Shown here: one piece after another, positions 5,430 through 9,082 of the stretch | Position numbering within the stretch: position 1 is the first letter of the stretch | Layout of the letters: each line of letters begins with the position of its first letter | From: JABCPO02 sp963513115 | GTDB taxonomy: Bacteria; Bacillota; Clostridia; TANB77; CAG-508 | Direction: 5' to 3' | DNA length: 9,082 nt | Assembly (NCBI GenBank): GCA_963513115.1 | Contig: CAUPPN010000034.1 | Span: forward strand, 1 to 9,082 | Program-made: the position numbers and the translations under genes | The notes under the pieces: generated by a model | Seen by the model: only the letters and a program-made list of their open reading frames with translations | Databases searched by the model: none | What the model was told of the DNA's origin: nothing

Positions 5430-7883
5430 TTATTTTCTTAAGCTAGCATTTAAATTGTTTTCTAATGCTTTTAAAATATTTTCCATTTCCTTAGCTATCT
5501 CTTCTTCTTTCAAAGTTTTCTTCTTATCTCTAAATGTTATACTTATTGTTATACTTTTTCCTTCTATATTTTCTGCTTTATATATATCAAATAATTGTAT
5601 ATTTGATATCTTCTTTCCTGCTTTTCTTACTTCTTCTTCTATATCTTTGTATTCTATATTATCTGCAACAACTAAAGATAATTCTCTTGTAACTTCTGGA
5701 TATTTAGAATTTTCTACAAGTTTTTGTTTCTTGCTTGCATATTTTTTAGCTTTTTCTAAATTAAGTTCTAAAATATATGCATCTTCTTTAATATCATAAT
5801 TTTTAGCTATTTTAGGGTTTATCATTCCAAATGTTCCAATAATATCTTTTCCTACTTGTATATTTGCACATTGTCCTAAATGATATATATTATTTGTTTT
5901 TTCAGGTATTATATCATAGTTTCTTATTCCTATTCTTCTTAGCATTTTTTCAACATTGCTTTTAAATACATATATTGGCTTATGTATATATCCCATCTGG
6001 CTTCCTTCTTCTGTCATATTATTTTTAATTTTTGATGTGTATGCCATAGTTAAAAACTTTTCTTCTGTAGGTAATATTCCTTTTTTAATATTTTCTTTTC
6101 CTAAATATTTTTTACCAATTTCAAACAGTCTAAGATTCATATTTTTTCTAGATTCATTAAGTGATATTGTAGTTAACATTGAAGGAATAAGTGTTGTTCT
6201 CATTATTTCATAGTCTACTCCTAAACTGTTTACTACTTCAATTGAATTATTGATTTTTTCATCATCACTTTCTAATTTAGCTAATTCTTCTTTAGATATA
6301 AATCCATATTTAATTATTTGATTATATCCTAAGTCTACTAAAATATTTTTAATATCTTCTACTATTTTTCTTTCTTTTTCTTCATCTTTGTTTTTAATAT
6401 ATATATTAGGTAATGTTGCATTTAAATTATCATATCCATAAAATCTAATTACTTCTTCAGATAGGTCTTCTACCCTTTCAATATCACTCCTATATTTTGG
6501 AGCTCTTACCATATTGTTGTCTTCTGATATATCAAAATCTAGTTTCTTAAATATATCTAACATAAAATCTTTAGATATTTCTACACCTAATCTTTTACAA
6601 ATCTTTTTATCATCTAATTTTACCCAATTATTTTCATATTTTTCACAAGTTACTATGTCTATTAATTCTTTTTTTAGTGTATTTTCTTTTGATTCTTCTA
6701 TTGCATTTTCTTCTTTTAGTAATTCATATATCCTACATACTGCATATTCAGTAAATGTTATTGGTAATTTCTTTTCAAATCTTGCTAAACTATCTGATGA
6801 TATTTGAAGTCTTCTTGCAGTATCTCTTAATGGTTTTCTTTCAAAATTTGCAATTTCAAATACTACATTTTTAGTGTCTTCTGTTATTCCTGAGTATTTT
6901 CCACCCATTATTCCAGCTAATGCTAAAACTTTTTTGCTATCTGCAATTACTACATCACCTGCTTTTAATTTAACTTCTGTATCATCTAATAGTTCTAATA
7001 TTTCGCCTTCTTTTGCTTCTCTTATGCAGATATCTCCTTCTATTTTATCTAAGTCGAATGCGTGTATTGGTTGCCCTAGTTCTAATAATACATAGTTTGT
7101 TATATCAACTATGTTATTTTTAGATGCCATGTCATATACTGCAAGTTTTCTTATTATTTCTTCAGGACTTTTTTCAATTTTTATATTGTCTGCTCTAAAT
7201 AGCATATACCTATTACATTTTTCTGTTTCTACCCTAACTTTTAATCCTTCTAAATTATCTACTTTTTTAAATTCATCAAATTTAGTGCTTAAATTTTCAT
7301 TAAACTTTCTATCTAGTCCTACAGATAATTCTCTTGCAATTCCCATAACTCCTTGGCAATCTTGCCTATTTGGTGTTATTTCAAAGTCAAATACTATATC
7401 ATTTAAATCTAGCGCTTCATATATATCTTCACCTATATGTTTTTCTAATTCCTTTGGTAATATTAGTATTCCTTCTTGCTTTTCTTGTCCTAGAAAGTTA
7501 GAAGGCAACCCTAATTCTTCAGTTGAGCACATCATTCCTTGTGACTCAACGCCTCTTAACTTACTAGTTTTTATATTAATTCCATTTGCAAGTTTTGCTC
7601 CATCGAGTGATACAGGAACTATTGCTCCTTCAAATACATTTTTAGCTGCTGTTATTATTTGTACATGTTTATCCTTTATATCCACATCACATATAACTAG
7701 AGAATCTGCATCTGGATGTTTTGTTATTTTAATTATTTTTCCAATTACTACACCTGTTACATCATATAGCATATCTACTGTTTCAACTTTTGTTCCAGTT
7801 AAAGTAAATGTTTCCTCTAATTCTTCTTTTGATTTATCATTGCATTTAACATATTCATTAAGCCATTTTAAGCTAGCTTTCAT
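5430..7883 (-). CDS. pheT: Phenylalanyl-tRNA synthetase beta subunit
   Basis: This is the beta subunit of the alpha2-beta2 enzyme that charges tRNA-Phe; it recognises tRNA and edits mischarged Tyr. At 817 residues it is full length. In order it has an N-terminal segment, an EMAP/OB-fold tRNA-binding domain (about 40-155), the B3/4 editing domain (about 210-390) with NNIVDITNYV, QPIHAFD (His274), LAGIMGG and Glu343 in VFEIANF, then B5 (about 405-485) with YRSDIERVEDLSEEVIRFYG. A catalytic-like core (about 490-700) and a C-terminal ferredoxin-fold anticodon-binding domain starting at YPEVTRELSLVV (728-739) follow. The editing His and Glu appear intact. The segment RFEKKLPI (368-375) departs from the common RFERGVDP. 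An AAGGA site lies 5 to 6 bases before the ATG. It follows pheS by 111 bases with no terminator between, so the two are probably cotranscribed. Stop TAA. Confidence 0.97.
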   Translation of the reverse strand: MKASLKWLNEYVKCNDKSKEELEETFTLTGTKVETVDMLYDVTGVVIGKIIKITKHPDADSLVICDVDIKDKHVQIITAAKNVFEGAIVPVSLDGAKLANGINIKTSKLRGVESQGMMCSTEELGLPSNFLGQEKQEGILILPKELEKHIGEDIYEALDLNDIVFDFEITPNRQDCQGVMGIARELSVGLDRKFNENLSTKFDEFKKVDNLEGLKVRVETEKCNRYMLFRADNIKIEKSPEEIIRKLAVYDMASKNNIVDITNYVLLELGQPIHAFDLDKIEGDICIREAKEGEILELLDDTEVKLKAGDVVIADSKKVLALAGIMGGKYSGITEDTKNVVFEIANFERKPLRDTARRLQISSDSLARFEKKLPITFTEYAVCRIYELLKEENAIEESKENTLKKELIDIVTCEKYENNWVKLDDKKICKRLGVEISKDFMLDIFKKLDFDISEDNNMVRAPKYRSDIERVEDLSEEVIRFYGYDNLNATLPNIYIKNKDEEKERKIVEDIKNILVDLGYNQIIKYGFISKEELAKLESDDEKINNSIEVVNSLGVDYEIMRTTLIPSMLTTISLNESRKNMNLRLFEIGKKYLGKENIKKGILPTEEKFLTMAYTSKIKNNMTEEGSQMGYIHKPIYVFKSNVEKMLRRIGIRNYDIIPEKTNNIYHLGQCANIQVGKDIIGTFGMINPKIAKNYDIKEDAYILELNLEKAKKYASKKQKLVENSKYPEVTRELSLVVADNIEYKDIEEEVRKAGKKISNIQLFDIYKAENIEGKSITISITFRDKKKTLKEEEIAKEMENILKALENNLNASLRK

Positions 7884-7994
7884 AATTTCCTTCTTTCTTA
7901 CTTTTTAATTGTTCATATTTTAATTTTCATTTTAATTTTAATTTATTTCTTTTTATTTTACTTATTTCATTTTCCCTTTTTTCTTTTAATTATA
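7884..7994 (-). other. pheS-pheT spacer, pyrimidine-poor on the transcript
   Basis: The 111-base spacer has a single G on the plus strand, so the transcript is almost free of C and consists mainly of A with scattered G and U. TTTTAATT-like units recur (about 7915-7945). I see no hairpin, terminator, open frame or convincing promoter. The likely role is an unstructured mRNA linker leading into the pheT ribosome binding site. Confidence 0.5.
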
Positions 7995-9038
7995 TTATTT
8001 GAATTGATTTAAAAATCTTACATCATTTTCATAAAGTAGTCTCATATCCTCTATACCATATTTTGCCATTGCTATTCTTTCCATTCCACAACCAAATGCG
8101 AAACCAGAATATTTTTCTGAGTCAATACCACAGTTTTCTAACACTTTAGGGTGTACCATTCCACATCCTAATAATTCTATATATCCTTCACCCTTACATA
8201 CAGAGCATCCTTTTCCATGGCATACAAAACATGAAACATCAACTTCTGCAGAAGGCTCTGTATATGGAAAGTGATGTGGTCTAAATCTTAATTTAGTATC
8301 TTCACCTAATGCTTTTTTAACAAAAACTTCTAGTGTTCCTTTCAAATCTGACATTGTAATATTTTCTCCAATTACTAAACCTTCCATTTGATGGAATACA
8401 GGAGAATGTGTCTTGTCTACAGAATCTGATCTATACACTTTTCCTGGGCATATCATTTTAATATTTCCATTATTTAATTTAGTTTTAGCTTCTTCTAGCA
8501 TTTTTCTAATTTGAATTGATGAAGTTTGACTTCTTAAAACCATGTCTTCAGATATATAGAAAGTATCTTGAAGTTCTCTTGCTGGATGGTCTTTAGGCGT
8601 ATTTAGCATATCAAATATATATTCAGTATATTCGATTTCTGGTCCATCTTTAATTTCATATCCCATCTCTTTGAATATAGTTATTTGCTCTTCAATTATT
8701 TTTTCAATTGGATGTATTGATCCAATATTATCTTCAACTGGAAGTGTAATATCAATTTTTTCATTTTCAAATCTGCTATTTAATATTTCATTTTCTATTT
8801 CTTTTAATCTTTTAGCTACTATTTTTTCAACTTCTTCTTTTGCAATATTAATCTTGCTTCCAACTTCTTTTCTTTTTTCTTTTGCTATATCTTTCATTTC
8901 TTTTAAAAGAGCATTAATATTACCTTTTTTTCCAATATATTTACTTTTTACTTCATTCAATTCTGGAATTGTTTTAACTTTCGCTATCTCATCTTTTGCA
9001 ATTTCCATTAATTTTGTTGCTTCATCTGTTATATTCAT
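7995..9038 (-). CDS. pheS: Phenylalanyl-tRNA synthetase alpha subunit
   Basis: This is the catalytic alpha subunit, a class II synthetase that activates Phe with ATP and transfers it to tRNA-Phe in complex with PheT. The 347-residue protein is full length. An N-terminal coiled-coil arm (about 1-90) rich in Lys and Glu binds tRNA. Motif 1 is around HPIEKIIEEQ (109-118), followed by DHPAR (150-154). Motif 2 covers VYRSDSVDKTHSPVFHQMEG (201-220), and motif 3 is GFAFGCGMERIAM (312-324) with the ATP-contacting Arg. Four cysteines in CFVCHGKGCSVC (270-281) form a zinc-knuckle-like insertion common in Gram-positive PheS, followed by LGCGMVHP. AGGAG sits about 5 bases before the ATG. The gene leads an operon with pheT. 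Only 44 bases upstream are in view, so promoter and any T-box leader lie outside the window. Stop TAA. Confidence 0.98.
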   Translation of the reverse strand: MNITDEATKLMEIAKDEIAKVKTIPELNEVKSKYIGKKGNINALLKEMKDIAKEKRKEVGSKINIAKEEVEKIVAKRLKEIENEILNSRFENEKIDITLPVEDNIGSIHPIEKIIEEQITIFKEMGYEIKDGPEIEYTEYIFDMLNTPKDHPARELQDTFYISEDMVLRSQTSSIQIRKMLEEAKTKLNNGNIKMICPGKVYRSDSVDKTHSPVFHQMEGLVIGENITMSDLKGTLEVFVKKALGEDTKLRFRPHHFPYTEPSAEVDVSCFVCHGKGCSVCKGEGYIELLGCGMVHPKVLENCGIDSEKYSGFAFGCGMERIAMAKYGIEDMRLLYENDVRFLNQFK

Positions 9039-9053
9039 AATTTCTCCTATTTC

Positions 9054-9073
9054 TTCTGCCGAAATTGTTCGTA
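9054..9073 (-). repeat. Copy 3 (weaker) of the TACGAAC-N6-GGCA repeat
   Basis: On the minus strand this reads TACGAAC, six bases (AATTTC), GGCA, and matches copy 1 at 16 of 20 positions. The two outer blocks and their spacing are identical to the other copies. It lies a few bases upstream of the pheS AGGAG site. Here the spacer also creates a short CGAA/TTCG inverted pair. Confidence 0.4.
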
Positions 9074-9082
9074 TTAATTATT

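Noticed and set aside
7111..7908. A 265-codon open frame on the plus strand opposite pheT, and similar shorter ones opposite the other genes (for example 239-853 and 3853-4329).
   Set aside because: They lie antisense to genes with unmistakable family motifs, their products are Ser/Phe/Ile/Leu-rich as expected from the complement of A-rich coding DNA, and they show no recognisable domain.
9061..9072. CGAA/TTCG inverted pair just upstream of pheS as an operator or LexA site.
   Set aside because: The arms are only four bases and the spacing is two bases too short for a Gram-positive LexA site; it is more simply part of the third repeat copy.
9039..9082. T-box leader for phenylalanine upstream of pheS.
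   Set aside because: T-box control of pheST is common in Firmicutes, but only 44 bases are visible and none of the conserved T-box sequence appears; it would lie outside the window if present.
1..9082. CRISPR arrays, tRNA or rRNA genes, insertion sequences, or an undescribed defence or mobile system.
   Set aside because: No regularly spaced repeats, cloverleaf-like sequences, transposase motifs or terminal inverted repeats were seen; all long frames on the coding strand are accounted for by five housekeeping-type genes.

Overview
The window is a compact, strongly AT-rich piece of bacterial chromosome (well under about 35% G+C by eye) with five complete housekeeping genes, all on the minus strand. 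Transcription runs from high to low coordinates: pheS, pheT, a beta-CASP metallo-beta-lactamase nuclease gene, dapL, then uvrB. Standard genetic code is indicated because the nuclease gene ends in TGA while the Trp codons I checked are TGG. Low G+C, Gram-positive-style AGGAGG ribosome binding sites, a Cys-rich PheS insertion and a DapL-type diaminopimelate route together suggest a low-G+C Firmicute, most likely a clostridial anaerobe. A Fusobacterium-like host cannot be excluded from this window alone.

Layout: a Rho-independent terminator at 32-61 closes uvrB (76-2037). The 286-base gap 2038-2323 holds a candidate uvrB promoter, the dapL terminator and two copies of a 20-base repeat. dapL (2324-3547) has the clearest promoter and ribosome binding site in the window. 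The gap up to 3779 also holds the terminator of the nuclease gene (3780-5195). The gap 5196-5429 holds that gene's candidate promoter and the pheT terminator. pheT (5430-7883) and pheS (7995-9038) form an operon separated by a 111-base spacer almost free of G on the plus strand. A third, weaker copy of the 20-base repeat lies just before the pheS ribosome binding site at the window edge.

The genes do not form one pathway. PheS and PheT make the two subunits of phenylalanyl-tRNA synthetase. The beta-CASP protein is probably an RNA-processing nuclease. DapL makes LL-diaminopimelate for lysine and peptidoglycan, and UvrB is the damage-verification helicase of nucleotide excision repair. Each unit apart from pheST is bounded by its own terminator, so they look like independent transcription units that happen to be adjacent.

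I found no mobile element, CRISPR array, tRNA, rRNA, phage or defence gene. The points most worth a second look are the substituted active-site motifs of the DapL protein, the small TACGAAC-N6-GGCA repeat found only between genes, and the inverted repeats around the dapL promoter.
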